Below, in pieces: positions 7,742-15,964 of a DNA stretch of 64,000 nucleotides (the first letter of the stretch is position 1; each line of letters starts with the position of its first letter). The DNA comes from VBAS01 sp964508655 (GTDB taxonomy: Bacteria; Bacteroidota; Bacteroidia; Chitinophagales; Chitinophagaceae). The DNA is taken from the NCBI GenBank assembly GCA_964508655.1, contig CAZDUO010000001.1:58504-122503 (forward strand), in the 5' to 3' direction. The position numbers and the translations under genes are program-made. The notes beneath the pieces were generated by a model. That model worked only from the letters and a program-made list of their open reading frames with translations, had not been told where the DNA came from and did no database searches.

Positions 7742-9037
7742 ATGAGAAAGATATTAAGCATATTTCTTCTTTCATTTACCATCCTTTTTTCACTGGCCCA
7801 AAACTCAACCCAGACAACACAAAGGCTGAAAGTGTTTATTGACTGCAGCAATACCTGGTGCGACATGACTTTTATCAAAACAGAAATCAATATCGTGGAC
7901 TTTTTGCTTGACTACCAGGCGGCCGATCTGCATGTACTGATTACCCAACAATCCACCGGCAGCGGCGGCAGCCAGTATCAACTGATTTTTTTCGGGAAAA
8001 ACCAGTTTAAAAACCAATCAGATACTATACGTTTTAATACCAGCTATACAGCCACCGAATTTGAACGAAGAGATTTGTTTGTTAAATACCTGAAACTGGG
8101 CCTGGCGCCTTTCATTGCAAAAACCGCATCGGTAAGCGGTGTTACCATCAGCATGAAACAAGACGCTGCTTCCGAAGGGAAAAAAGATACAGCCGCCACA
8201 AAAGACCCCTGGAATTACTGGGTGCTCAGGGTGAGCGCCAACGGAAATATTAATGCTGATGAAGTTTATAAAAGTCTTCGCTACAGCGGGCGGTTTGCCG
8301 CCAACCGGGTAACGGAAGATTTAAAAGTGAGCTTCAGCTTTTACGGCAGTAAAAACAAAACCACATACGAATATGAAACCACCAACGGGACTGAAAAATT
8401 TACGGTGGATAATGATGACTATGGCTTCAATCACTACCTGATTAAAAGCATCAACAGCCACTGGAGCTACGGTTACGAAGCCAACCTGAACAGCAGTACC
8501 TTTTCCAACAACAAAAGAAGACTTTACCTGCGAACAGGAGTAGAATATGATATTTATCCTTACAAGGATGTAAATACAAAATTCTTTACCATCAGCTACA
8601 CGGTTGATATCCGCCGCAACAAATATTATGATACCACCCTCTACAATAAAACAGCAGAAACTTTAACAGGGCACAGCGCCGAAGTAAATGTTTCCTTTAA
8701 CCAGAAATGGGGTACAGCCTCCTTTGGGGCCAGTTATCATAATTATTTTCACAACTGGAAATATTTTAACATAGGTGCAAACATGTTTTTAAATGTCCGT
8801 ATTTCCGGCGGGCTTTCATTTAACATTGGCGCTTTCGGCGGGCTAACAAGGGATCAGCTTTACCTGCCCAAGGGCGGCGCCACGGAGCAGGAAGTGCTCA
8901 CCCGCCGCAGGCAGCTTGCTTCGGGTTATAATTATTACACCCATTTTGGATTAAGCTACCGCTTCGGCTCCAAGCTGAGCAATTTTGTGAACCCGAGATT
9001 TGAAGGCGGCGGCGGCAATTTCTATTTCTTCGATTAA
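7742..9037 (+). CDS. conserved hypothetical secreted protein, probable outer-membrane beta-barrel
   Basis: 431 residues from ATG 7742, chosen because it opens a clear signal peptide (MRKILSIFLLSFTILFSLAQ). The first ~110 residues (VFIDCSNTWCDMTFIKTEINIVDFLLDYQAADLHVLIT) contain two Cys and look like a small periplasmic or plug-like domain. From about residue 150 on, alternating aromatic/polar strands (e.g. HWSYGYEANLNSSTFSNNKRRLYLRTGVEYDIYPY, FFTISYTVDIRRNKYYDT) look like a transmembrane beta-barrel, ending in Gly-rich GGGGNFYFFD with a terminal aromatic. I do not recognise the family name. It ends 4 bases from the convergent aminotransferase gene. Confidence 0.7.
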   Translation: MRKILSIFLLSFTILFSLAQNSTQTTQRLKVFIDCSNTWCDMTFIKTEINIVDFLLDYQAADLHVLITQQSTGSGGSQYQLIFFGKNQFKNQSDTIRFNTSYTATEFERRDLFVKYLKLGLAPFIAKTASVSGVTISMKQDAASEGKKDTAATKDPWNYWVLRVSANGNINADEVYKSLRYSGRFAANRVTEDLKVSFSFYGSKNKTTYEYETTNGTEKFTVDNDDYGFNHYLIKSINSHWSYGYEANLNSSTFSNNKRRLYLRTGVEYDIYPYKDVNTKFFTISYTVDIRRNKYYDTTLYNKTAETLTGHSAEVNVSFNQKWGTASFGASYHNYFHNWKYFNIGANMFLNVRISGGLSFNIGAFGGLTRDQLYLPKGGATEQEVLTRRRQLASGYNYYTHFGLSYRFGSKLSNFVNPRFEGGGGNFYFFD

Positions 9038-9041
9038 TGCT

Positions 9042-9890
9042 TCAACCATACAATGGCAACAGGCAGGCATCAAAAATTTTTTTTGTAACGGTATTGCTGT
9101 AAAGTTTATTCCTGCATTGCTTTACCCAACGAATGCCCGACACGGCATTGGTAAGAAAAACCTCATCGGCATCCAGCAAGGTTGCCCCGGTAAGCAGCGA
9201 CTCTTCAATCTTTAAATCCAAATCTGCAACATGCAACCTGCCATTTAAAATCAAACGTCTCATCACTCCGGCTACACAACCTTCACTCAGCGGTGGTGTA
9301 AAAATTTTCTCATTTTTTACACAAAAAATATTTGCAATGGTAGCATCGCAGATGCGCTGATGCTGGTTCAGCACCAGGGCATCATCCAGCTTATTTTCTT
9401 TTGCCCAAAGCGCTGCCATCACATAGGGAAGGTAATTGGCCGATTTCAGGTTCGAAAACCGGTCGCAACTCTTTTCTGCATCAGGAAAAACATCCACTAC
9501 AAGACCATCGGCATTTAGGTAGTCTGCAGTTTTTTCCAGCGGCAGGCATTCGGCAAGATAATGAAGCCGGTTATCACAGTCGTATAAGCCACCGCTGCCT
9601 CTTGAAACAGATAGCCGCACTTTTGCCCGCTGCCCGCAATGATTTTTCTTACACAACAACAGTATTTCTGCCATAATTTTTTCCCGGCTAAAAAAATCCG
9701 GAACTGCAAACTGCAAAACCTTTAAGCCGGCAAACAATCGCTCAAAATGATAGCTGGCAAGCAGAATTTCTCCATTCACCACTTTCATTGTTTCAAAAAG
9801 CCCGTCGCCGTAGCGGTAGCTGCTATTGTCTGCTGCGATGCAGGCTTTATCGCCTTCAGTAATAATCCCGTTCAGCAAAATGAAATTCAT
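9042..9890 (-). CDS. class IV PLP-dependent aminotransferase (aminodeoxychorismate lyase / branched-chain aminotransferase family)
   Basis: 282 residues from ATG 9890 (MNFILLNG). Fold-type IV features: AADNSSYRYGDGLFETMKVVNG at the N terminus, Arg in SYHFERLFAGL, the PLP lysine in SNLKSANYLPYVMAALWAKE, and the ICDATIANIFCV strand where most relatives have E-x-T/S-x-x-NIF, here with Asp in place of Glu. Substrate could be 4-amino-4-deoxychorismate (PabC, folate) or a branched-chain or D-amino acid; the sequence alone does not settle it. PabC would fit with folE 4 kb away, but this is only context. Its start is separated from the upstream regulator gene by a terminator. Confidence 0.82.
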   Translation of the reverse strand: MNFILLNGIITEGDKACIAADNSSYRYGDGLFETMKVVNGEILLASYHFERLFAGLKVLQFAVPDFFSREKIMAEILLLCKKNHCGQRAKVRLSVSRGSGGLYDCDNRLHYLAECLPLEKTADYLNADGLVVDVFPDAEKSCDRFSNLKSANYLPYVMAALWAKENKLDDALVLNQHQRICDATIANIFCVKNEKIFTPPLSEGCVAGVMRRLILNGRLHVADLDLKIEESLLTGATLLDADEVFLTNAVSGIRWVKQCRNKLYSNTVTKKIFDACLLPLYG

Positions 9891-9901
9891 TGCGTCAAAG
9901 T

Positions 9902-9935
9902 AAAATAAAAAAGCCATCCACGGTTGTGAATGGCT
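9902..9935 (-). terminator. intrinsic terminator of the response regulator gene
   Basis: Stem AGCCATCCAC (9912-9921) / GTGAATGGCT (9926-9935), with one mismatch and loop GGTT, followed on the minus strand by a T-rich tail (A-rich 9902-9911 on +). Confidence 0.75.
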
Positions 9936-9958
9936 GCACATTAGTTTTTGGGTGGCTG

Positions 9959-10633
9959 TCATGGCTGATCCACAATACCCGCCTTTACGGCATACATCAC
10001 CAGGCCGGCCATGCTCTTGGTTCCGGTTTTGGTTTTCAGCTTGTCGCGGATGGCCTCCACGGTACGGGGGCTCAGGTCCACAATGTCAGCTATTTCCTTG
10101 GTGCTTTTTTCTTCACACATCAGGCGCAGTATTTTAATTTCTTTTTCATTCAGGTGCACTTCGGCCGGTTTGTGTGCATCGGCAAAAGTTTTGTTGCGCA
10201 GGCCGCTCAGCAGGGCCTTATTGGTAAGGTCGTTAAAGAAAAACTCATTTTCATACACCTGCTTGATGGCTTCATAAATTTTCTCGGCGCCGCTTTCCTT
10301 GGTCAGGTAGCTGTTGGCGCCAATTTCCATCATGCGGCTGATCATGGAGTGGTCGTTGTGCATGCTGAGCATGATCACCTTCACATGGGGGTACAGCTTT
10401 TTTATTTCGGGCAGGGTAGCCAGCCCGTCCATAATGGGCATCGAAATGTCGAGCAGTACCACGTCGGGCTGGATGTGCTTCAGTAAATTGAGCAGCTGCA
10501 TTCCGTTTTCCGCTTCAGCCACCATATGAATGTCTTTGTGAGCACTCAGTGACGTCTTCACGCCGGAGCGGAACAGGGTGTGATCATCGGCAATGGCCAC
10601 TTTGATTACATGGCCGGGTTCTGGGTTTTTCAT
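9959..10633 (-). CDS. orphan NarL/LuxR-type response regulator (paired with sRNA 1)
   Basis: 224 residues from ATG 10633 (MKNPEPGHVIKVAIADD). The receiver domain (~10-125) has the acidic pocket VAIADDHTLF, the phospho-acceptor Asp in VVLLDISMPIMDG, Ser in MLSMHNDH (the T/S position) and Lys in SYLTKESG. The C-terminal LuxR helix-turn-helix (~155-220) reads LNEKEIKILRLMCEEKSTKEIADIVDLSPRTVEAIRDKL. No kinase gene is adjacent. About 316 bases upstream and pointing the other way is the predicted small RNA gene at 10949. The protein is clearly paralogous to the regulator at 17967 (both share MME-GAN-YLTK and the FN-L-NKA stretch), and that gene has the same divergent RNA. Likely a DNA-binding transcription regulator; the target is unknown. 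Confidence 0.9.
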   Translation of the reverse strand: MKNPEPGHVIKVAIADDHTLFRSGVKTSLSAHKDIHMVAEAENGMQLLNLLKHIQPDVVLLDISMPIMDGLATLPEIKKLYPHVKVIMLSMHNDHSMISRMMEIGANSYLTKESGAEKIYEAIKQVYENEFFFNDLTNKALLSGLRNKTFADAHKPAEVHLNEKEIKILRLMCEEKSTKEIADIVDLSPRTVEAIRDKLKTKTGTKSMAGLVMYAVKAGIVDQP

Positions 10634-10874
10634 GAGAACAGTTTGGTTTTTAAAGTTATTTCTGAATGCGTATGATTCCATCGGATATTGATTAGTAAAT
10701 AAACGAATTTTTTTGAAAGTTATTTTTTCCGTTTGTTTCGCTTTGCAAATTGTAAAAATCCTGCAACATATACCATCGTACTAGTACTTGATTTTCCCGC
10801 TTCGGAATCTACTTTACCGAAAAAATTTTGGCGGGAAAGTACGCAGGTAAAATTAGTGAGTTTACGCAAACAAA
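10634..10874. other. intergenic region between regulator 1 and sRNA 1
   Basis: No gene seen. Contains an inverted repeat TTTCCCGC (10793-10800) / GCGGGAAA (10831-10838), 30 bases apart, which could be a structured leader or operator of the regulator gene. AT-rich next to the regulator start. Confidence 0.4.
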
Positions 10875-10943
10875 AGTAAAAACCATAAAAGCAAGATCGG
10901 GAAGATTTGCTATTGTATACAATGCGTTGCAGGCATAGCTTTG
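10875..10943 (+). promoter_or_regulatory. promoter and conserved upstream box of sRNA 1
   Basis: AGTAAAAACCATAAA (10875-10889), 23 bases, TTG (10913-10915), 20 bases, TAGCTTTG (10936-10943). The TTG/TAnnTTTG pair matches the Bacteroidota housekeeping promoter. The same 15-base box and the same two spacings occur at 18822-18890, upstream of sRNA 2. The box is a candidate operator for a shared regulator. Confidence 0.75.
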
Positions 10944-10948
10944 CCACC

Positions 10949-11082
10949 GAAAGTTGATTGACACGGACACAGCGCATTCTCCGCAATCCGAAACCGTCCA
11001 ATGTCCAAACCGTCCAAAAAGAAGTTTCCAAATCCTTTGTAAAAACCAGCGCACCGTCTCCGGCGGTCAACTTTCTTTTTTT
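10949..11082 (+). ncRNA. predicted structured small RNA, copy 1
   Basis: About 134 nt. The start is predicted 5 bases after a TTG-N20-TAGCTTTG promoter, exactly at the arm GAAAGTTGA (10949-10957). The complementary arm TCAACTTTC (11067-11075) is followed by seven T (11076-11082), as in an intrinsic terminator, so the 5' and 3' ends would pair. Segments shared with the second copy at 18895: GTTGATTGAC at the 5' end, CCAATGTCC (10998), AAACCGTCCAAAAAGAA (11007) and ATCCTTTG (11032). The C-rich, apparently single-stranded middle is of the kind that can pair with G-rich ribosome-binding regions (inference). There is no convincing ORF on the + strand; the minus-strand ORF over it has no homology features. 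Function unknown. Confidence 0.7.
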
Positions 11083-11091
11083 CTCTCCCAT

Positions 11092-11922
11092 TTATTTCAT
11101 TGTGTAGTTGAAGGAAAACTGGTAAATAGGACGCGAATAATTTATTTCCGGTTTCTTTCTGTATTTGTAGTAAAGCACCTTGATATTTACCAGTTGATTG
11201 ATTTCCACACCCCAGCCAAGCGACCAGCCGTGGTAAATTCCGTTTGTTTCAATTGCGGGCAAAAATTCTTTAAGGTGTAAAGGATTAGTATAGCTGCCGA
11301 TATAGCGGAGAGCCAGCCAGAATACACCTATATTTTTGGCATTGTTGCGTTCCCATGCTCCTGTTTGAAAATAAAATCCTGAGGCCCCAAAGCTGTTAAG
11401 AAAGTTTACAGGTTTGCCGGTTGAAGGGTCCGTTACCGGCCCTGCTTTTTGCCCGGTCTGAATTCTCTCGCCCAAGTGGTACAGCAGCCCGGTTTTAGTC
11501 ATCTTCTGACTCTTTCTTTTAAAAAAAATTACACCCTCAACAGACAGGTTTGCCAGGCCGCTAAGGGGATTGATAAAATTAATTACCAGTTGCTCGTTGC
11601 TCCTGTTGCCGACGGGACCCTGTGCAGCTTGAAAGTTATTTGATGAAACGCCGCTGTAAATAGAAAGGGGTATTGCAAATTTGCCCGGCTCTCCGATAAA
11701 GAGGCGGATAAACCTGGCGCTGGCATTTACCTGGCCGTTGTTTACAATGTCAATGAACCCTGAAGTGAGGATTTCGGGTTTGTAGGGAGCTTTAGAATTT
11801 TGATTTTGTGTAATGTTTGGGATTTGAGATTTATGATTTGAAATATTAACCGGCGTATCCCTTGCCTGTGTAAAAGCAATAGCCGGCATCAGCCAAAGCA
11901 ATATTGGCAAAAGGGGTTTCAT
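11092..11922 (-). CDS. hypothetical secreted protein, probable beta-barrel
   Basis: 276 residues. Signal peptide MKPLLPILLWLMPAIAFTQA, then a short low-complexity segment (NISNHKSQIPNITQNQNSK) coded by AAATC-type repeats at ~11795-11850, then a region of amphipathic beta strands (ASARFIRLFIGEPGKFAIPLSIYSGV, LGWGVEINQLVNIKVLYYKYRK, PIYQFSFNYTMK) that ends in an aromatic-polar strand as outer-membrane barrels do. I do not recognise a named family. The stop codon is only 10 bases from the T-run of the convergent small RNA gene. Single gene; function unknown. Confidence 0.6.
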   Translation of the reverse strand: MKPLLPILLWLMPAIAFTQARDTPVNISNHKSQIPNITQNQNSKAPYKPEILTSGFIDIVNNGQVNASARFIRLFIGEPGKFAIPLSIYSGVSSNNFQAAQGPVGNRSNEQLVINFINPLSGLANLSVEGVIFFKRKSQKMTKTGLLYHLGERIQTGQKAGPVTDPSTGKPVNFLNSFGASGFYFQTGAWERNNAKNIGVFWLALRYIGSYTNPLHLKEFLPAIETNGIYHGWSLGWGVEINQLVNIKVLYYKYRKKPEINYSRPIYQFSFNYTMK

Positions 11923-12024
11923 GGCTATAATGTACCCTGTTAAAAAATTAATATCTAATCTTATTAGAAATAAAAATTTAGTGGTGCATTCCGATTGTAG
12001 AAGAAATTATGCTTTAATTGATGT

Positions 12025-12747
12025 TTATTTTGAAAAAATAAGCCTTATTCCATATCCATTTCTGTTCCTTTTAAAACTGCCAGTTGAAATATAAGTTGGG
12101 TCATCTTTAAGAACAGTAGTTTTATTTTCATCAGATTGTAAGCCAGCCCAAGAAATGTATGGACCTATTCCCAGATAATGGCTTTTACCTATTTTCCAGT
12201 GTACTTCGAAGCCGCTTGAAATGCGTAAATAAGGAATATATAGTTTTTGAGCTTTTTCAATAATATGAGAAATCTGGAATTCTTGGCTGTTGTCATCACG
12301 CAAATCGAAACGCCTGTTTATTGAATTTCCTTCATTGAAATTTAAACAAAGTCCGGAAAGTACGTAAATGTTAATTGAAGCATTTCCCTCATAATATATT
12401 TTAAAAATTTTTTTCGCATAGACCATCAATTCGGCTGATTCAAAATCGAAAATAGGTATATGCTCCTTTTCGGAATAGTAAGGTATTGATTTATTTAATT
12501 CATACCAACCCGAGAAAAGAGTTACCTGGCCCTGTATGCCCATTGAAAGATTGGTCTTAGCATTTATCATTCTGTTACAGTCTATCAATAAAATCTTATC
12601 ATGAATAAATTTTAATCCTACATTTCCTGTCTCCAGTCGCAAAGATTGCAAAAAACTAAAACCAGCTCCGATTCCAACCTGGTATTTCAATTGCGAATGG
12701 CAAAGAAAAGTACAAAAACAAAAAAACAAGAAAAGGTACTTTTTCAT
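12025..12747 (-). CDS. hypothetical secreted protein, probable small outer-membrane barrel
   Basis: 240 residues with signal peptide (MKKYLFLFFCFCTFLCHSQ) and repeated amphipathic strands (YQVGIGAGFSFLQSLRL, MGIQGQVTLFSGWYELNK, HYLGIGPYISWAGLQS, GYGIRLIFSK), ending in an aromatic strand. This fits an 8-10 strand barrel of the PorT/OmpW kind but is not assignable to a named family. The gene is AT-rich compared with neighbours. It follows the gene at 12797 on the same strand after 49 bases that hold a strong hairpin. Confidence 0.6.
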   Translation of the reverse strand: MKKYLFLFFCFCTFLCHSQLKYQVGIGAGFSFLQSLRLETGNVGLKFIHDKILLIDCNRMINAKTNLSMGIQGQVTLFSGWYELNKSIPYYSEKEHIPIFDFESAELMVYAKKIFKIYYEGNASINIYVLSGLCLNFNEGNSINRRFDLRDDNSQEFQISHIIEKAQKLYIPYLRISSGFEVHWKIGKSHYLGIGPYISWAGLQSDENKTTVLKDDPTYISTGSFKRNRNGYGIRLIFSK

Positions 12748-12762
12748 AAACTTTTATTTTAT

Positions 12763-12790
12763 AACCGGGAGGGATAAACCCCTCCCGGTT
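12763..12790 (-). terminator. hairpin between two secreted-protein genes
   Basis: Perfect 11-bp stem AACCGGGAGGG (12763-12773) / CCCTCCCGGTT (12780-12790), just after the stop of the 12797 gene. The minus-strand tail (ATAAAATAAAAG) is AT-rich but not a clean U-run, so termination or mRNA-end protection are both possible. Confidence 0.5.
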
Positions 12791-12796
12791 TTGAAT

Positions 12797-14095
12797 TCAT
12801 TCACAGGAAATATTTGAACCTAATGCATAAACTACTTCACCGGTAAACTGCTGGTTATAATATAAATAATATGTCAGAAAATCATAACTTCTGAAAATTG
12901 TCAATGCATAGGGATGCATGTGTTTAAATTTAGCCTTCCCATGCTCATGGTCACCACTATAAATATGTACAATGTCATTAACCGGCCAGGGAATGTTATC
13001 ACACGGATTCCATTGCAATGTGCAATAACCGATACCAACAATATTGTTCCAGTCCTTTTTATATTTCCTCCCCTTTTTCTTGTATAATTTTGCTTTGCCT
13101 TCAATCTTTGTTTTTGTTGCTTTAAAATCACCAAATACTCCTTTTTGCCTGACATGATAATAAATTCTTCTTGAAACATCTGGGCTCATAGTTTCAGGGA
13201 CCCGCCTCCAATCATTTGGTATATTAGTTGATACTGACGAATGACAGTCACCCGTAATGTTATTATCAATCCAATCGAGAATATCTTCGATAGTATCCCA
13301 ATTATCAAAAATAAATTGCAAGACCTCAATAATATCAAAATTCTCAACTGAGTTTTCGGCCATTGGTCCCCCTGCCCTTCCACTGTTGTTCCACTCGTCC
13401 TCACCATAAACCTTGCGGGTTTTAATTTTTCCATATCCTGTAAGGGTAAGCAAACCAGACTCAGGATTTCTGAGTGTTATCCCAAAGTTTTCATCAAGTA
13501 CTGGCCAATACAATTCATTATTCACCTTTTGATTAAAGGCAGGATTGTTGTTATTCCAGTCTTCACCCATTAAATCCAGCCATTCTTCTTCCTCAGCATT
13601 GATCTTTAGTAGTGCTGATTCAAAATTTAACTGTTGAGCAAATGTTGTACCAGCATAATTTTCAGTTAGGTTAAAACTTTCCTCTTCCAGGTAATCGAAC
13701 AACTCCTCTTTATATTGATCAAATGTCATTCCTGTTGTACAAATCGCTTCACTCCATAAAGTCTGCAGGATCATTTCACAAATTCCGGCATAGGTATCCT
13801 CATACTGCTTATCATATCTACGTAATTCATTTGATACATTTACAACAGAAGCGAGGTTTTCAAAACTCAGAGTATTTCCTGAATTAGTAATTGAATGCTG
13901 CTGTATCATGCTTTGTACGTTGCTTGAAATTTGATTTTTAAGTTGAACAAAATCTGTATTTCTTAATTGAATAACTGATTGTGCCCGTGAATTGATCCTT
14001 ATGCATTGACGATCTAATTTCTGTGCTGAAACCTCTTTCGATAAAAAGCCAAATAGCAGAATCAGAAAAGAAGTGTTTCTAAAAAAAGATTTCAT
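12797..14095 (-). CDS. hypothetical secreted protein
   Basis: 432 residues. Signal peptide MKSFFRNTSFLILLFGFLSKEVSAQ. The first third is helical and Gln/Asn-rich (SNVQSMIQQHSITNSGNTLSF), the middle is strongly acidic (INAEEEEWLDLMGEDW), and the C-terminal ~150 residues contain several aromatic/basic stretches (RRIYYHVRQKGVFGDFKATKTK, DHEHGKAKFKHMHPYALTIF). No catalytic motif or known domain is visible to me, and there is no T9SS sorting domain. AT-rich, like 12025-16620. It may have been acquired together with the downstream barrel gene. Confidence 0.6.
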   Translation of the reverse strand: MKSFFRNTSFLILLFGFLSKEVSAQKLDRQCIRINSRAQSVIQLRNTDFVQLKNQISSNVQSMIQQHSITNSGNTLSFENLASVVNVSNELRRYDKQYEDTYAGICEMILQTLWSEAICTTGMTFDQYKEELFDYLEEESFNLTENYAGTTFAQQLNFESALLKINAEEEEWLDLMGEDWNNNNPAFNQKVNNELYWPVLDENFGITLRNPESGLLTLTGYGKIKTRKVYGEDEWNNSGRAGGPMAENSVENFDIIEVLQFIFDNWDTIEDILDWIDNNITGDCHSSVSTNIPNDWRRVPETMSPDVSRRIYYHVRQKGVFGDFKATKTKIEGKAKLYKKKGRKYKKDWNNIVGIGYCTLQWNPCDNIPWPVNDIVHIYSGDHEHGKAKFKHMHPYALTIFRSYDFLTYYLYYNQQFTGEVVYALGSNISCE

Positions 14096-14503
14096 GGCTA
14101 TACTATTTAAAAATTTCGCCTACTCTATTCATTATTCGGTTTTCGGCATTCCCGCAGCATTTGGCCCGGCCGCCGGCAGGCAGGCAAATGATGAACCAAA
14201 ACTATGGGAGCACAGAGCCAGTTACCAAGATGAAAACCTCAGAATAAGAATGTATTTTCCCCAGCTTTTCGTGGTTGTTTCATCATTAGTTTCCGTTATT
14301 AAAGCATAGCCATGTGATGTATTTCCTTTTTATCACAGTTTTTTACTCAGATTCAAAGAGCTGTGCCAAAATTAAAGGCTAATATTTAATCAGTCAAGAC
14401 CCTGCTACCGCTTTTTTCACATGGATTGGCGTTTTTTTCTTACTTTCTAAACATTATTTTTTAATCAGGATTTCATAAGAGGTGTTATTTTTATACCAAA
14501 ACC
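14096..14503. other. gene-free interval
   Basis: About 400 bases between the divergent 12797 gene and the broken membrane-protein gene. A small frame at 14073-14309 has no protein-like features. I see no RNA or promoter of good quality. Confidence 0.4.
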
Positions 14504-15190
14504 ATGAGCGGCTATTGGGAGAAATATTGGGCTGTTACTTCATCAATTATTTTAGGCTTGTTTTGTTTGTTCGCTGTTTTAAAATCTTCTACTTCCCTAA
14601 AAAAATATCCAGATAGAAAATATGTTAGGGTCATTTTCATTTTTTTATCATTACACTTGCGCAACTAGTTATTGGTTTATTGGAAGACATTATATTGGAT
14701 CCTCAAAATATAAAAAAGGGGAAGCATAGCATAACCAATATTTCTTTCTTATGCTACATGTTTTTTGAATTCATTATCTACACTTATTTTCTGCAAAAAA
14801 TTTATCCGTTCTAAACTGGTAAAAAGCTTTCTAAAATATTCGATAATTCTATTTTACGCATTAGGATTGTTTTTATGGTTTTCAAAATCAGAATTCAGTC
14901 AGGTTGCGAGTATCTTAAGTATTACCGAATCAATATTTTTTTTATTCCCGTGCTTTTACTTTTTTTATGAGACATTAAAATCTCCACCCGTTCTGGTACT
15001 GAATAAAGAGCCATCATTTTGGATCATTACAGGAATAACTTTTCTTTTTATTTGTCTGTTACCTTTATATATAGGAACCCTTTTAATAGGCAGCATGCAT
15101 TCTATATTGGTGATTGATTACATTGGATATGCGATTTTAATATCTCTTTTCTTAAAAGGACTATCATGCAACCCGAATCAGTCAGTATAG
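14504..15190 (+). pseudogene. multi-pass membrane protein of a two-component module, broken by two frameshifts
   Basis: The protein can be followed through three frames. MSGYWEKYWAVTSSIILGLF from ATG 14504 runs to a stop at 14666. The continuation IITLAQLVIGLLEDIILDP lies in the next frame and ends after FFEFIIYTYFLQKI. IRSKLVKSFLKYSIILFYAL then continues in a third frame to 15190. The breaks fall at a T7 run (14640-14646) and near an A6 run (~14790), typical places for either real slippage mutations or sequencing error. The reconstructed product would have 6-7 membrane segments. Its last part resembles the intact protein at 19531 (FYFFYETLKSPP versus FYFFYEFSNSTK, then a W-I/L-G membrane helix), which likewise precedes a histidine kinase. 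The end overlaps the kinase start by 25 bases. Confidence 0.7.
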
Positions 15191-15960
15191 TATTTTTTAT
15201 TATTATTACAACAATAATACTACTGCTGCTTGCAGTTTTTATAATAAGTATTTTGTTTATATATCAGAAAAAACAAATTACTTATCTGAAAAATATAGAT
15301 GTAATCAAATCCGAGTATGAAAAAAATCTCCTTAACACCCAGCTGGAAATCCAGGAACAAACCCTGCAAACTATATCCCGCGAAATTCACGACCATATTT
15401 GCCTGAACCTGACACTGGCAAAACTGAATCTTATAACTCTTGATAATAAAAATAAAAAGGAAACAACAGATCGCATCAACTCTTCAATTGATATACTTGG
15501 CCGGAGTATTCATGAACTCAGCGACATTTCTCATAGCATGAACCCGGAAATAATAGAAAGCCAGGGATTGATTAAAGCTTTGGAACTGGAAATTGAGAAA
15601 ATCAGGAAGCCCGGTCTTTTCAATATTCAATTTCATATTAATGGCAACCCGGTATTTATGGATTCCCAAAAGGAGTTATTCATTTTTCGCATTATTCAGG
15701 AAACATTCAATAACATTTTAAAACATGCTAAAGCCAAAAATGCAAGCCTACAGCTTTATTATAACATAAACCATTTAGAGGCAACTGTGAAGGATGATGG
15801 GGTAGGATTTAACTGGGAGTATTTAAACTCCGCAGAAAATAAAAAACAGCATTCCGGATTGAACAATATAACCAAAAGAATAAACCTGATTAACGGCACC
15901 TGTGAAATAAATAGTATACCTGGCGAAGGCACTACGATTCATTTATCCATTCCATACTAA
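15166..15960 (+). CDS. sensor histidine kinase (HisKA_3 type)
   Basis: 264 residues. One N-terminal membrane helix (~5-35, isoleucine-rich), a coiled-coil linker (~40-70), the phospho-acceptor box ISREIHDHICLNLTLAKLNL, and an HATPase_c domain with the N box ETFNNILKHA, G1 VKDDGVGFNW and G2 HSGLNNITKRI. No extracellular sensor domain, so signal input probably comes through the preceding membrane protein, which here is frameshifted. A LuxR-type regulator gene follows after 4 bases, completing a two-component pair. AT-rich. Confidence 0.9.
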   Translation: MQPESVSIVFFIIITTIILLLLAVFIISILFIYQKKQITYLKNIDVIKSEYEKNLLNTQLEIQEQTLQTISREIHDHICLNLTLAKLNLITLDNKNKKETTDRINSSIDILGRSIHELSDISHSMNPEIIESQGLIKALELEIEKIRKPGLFNIQFHINGNPVFMDSQKELFIFRIIQETFNNILKHAKAKNASLQLYYNINHLEATVKDDGVGFNWEYLNSAENKKQHSGLNNITKRINLINGTCEINSIPGEGTTIHLSIPY

Positions 15961-15964
15961 AACC

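Noticed and set aside
10720..11091. 123-codon open frame on the minus strand
   Set aside because: It runs antisense through the predicted small RNA and its promoter; the product has no domain, signal or plausible composition. The other copy of the element has a different, unrelated minus-strand frame, so the conserved thing is RNA/DNA, not protein.
14073..14309. 78-codon frame starting opposite the 12797 gene start
   Set aside because: Overlaps the signal peptide region of the divergent gene and has no protein-like features.
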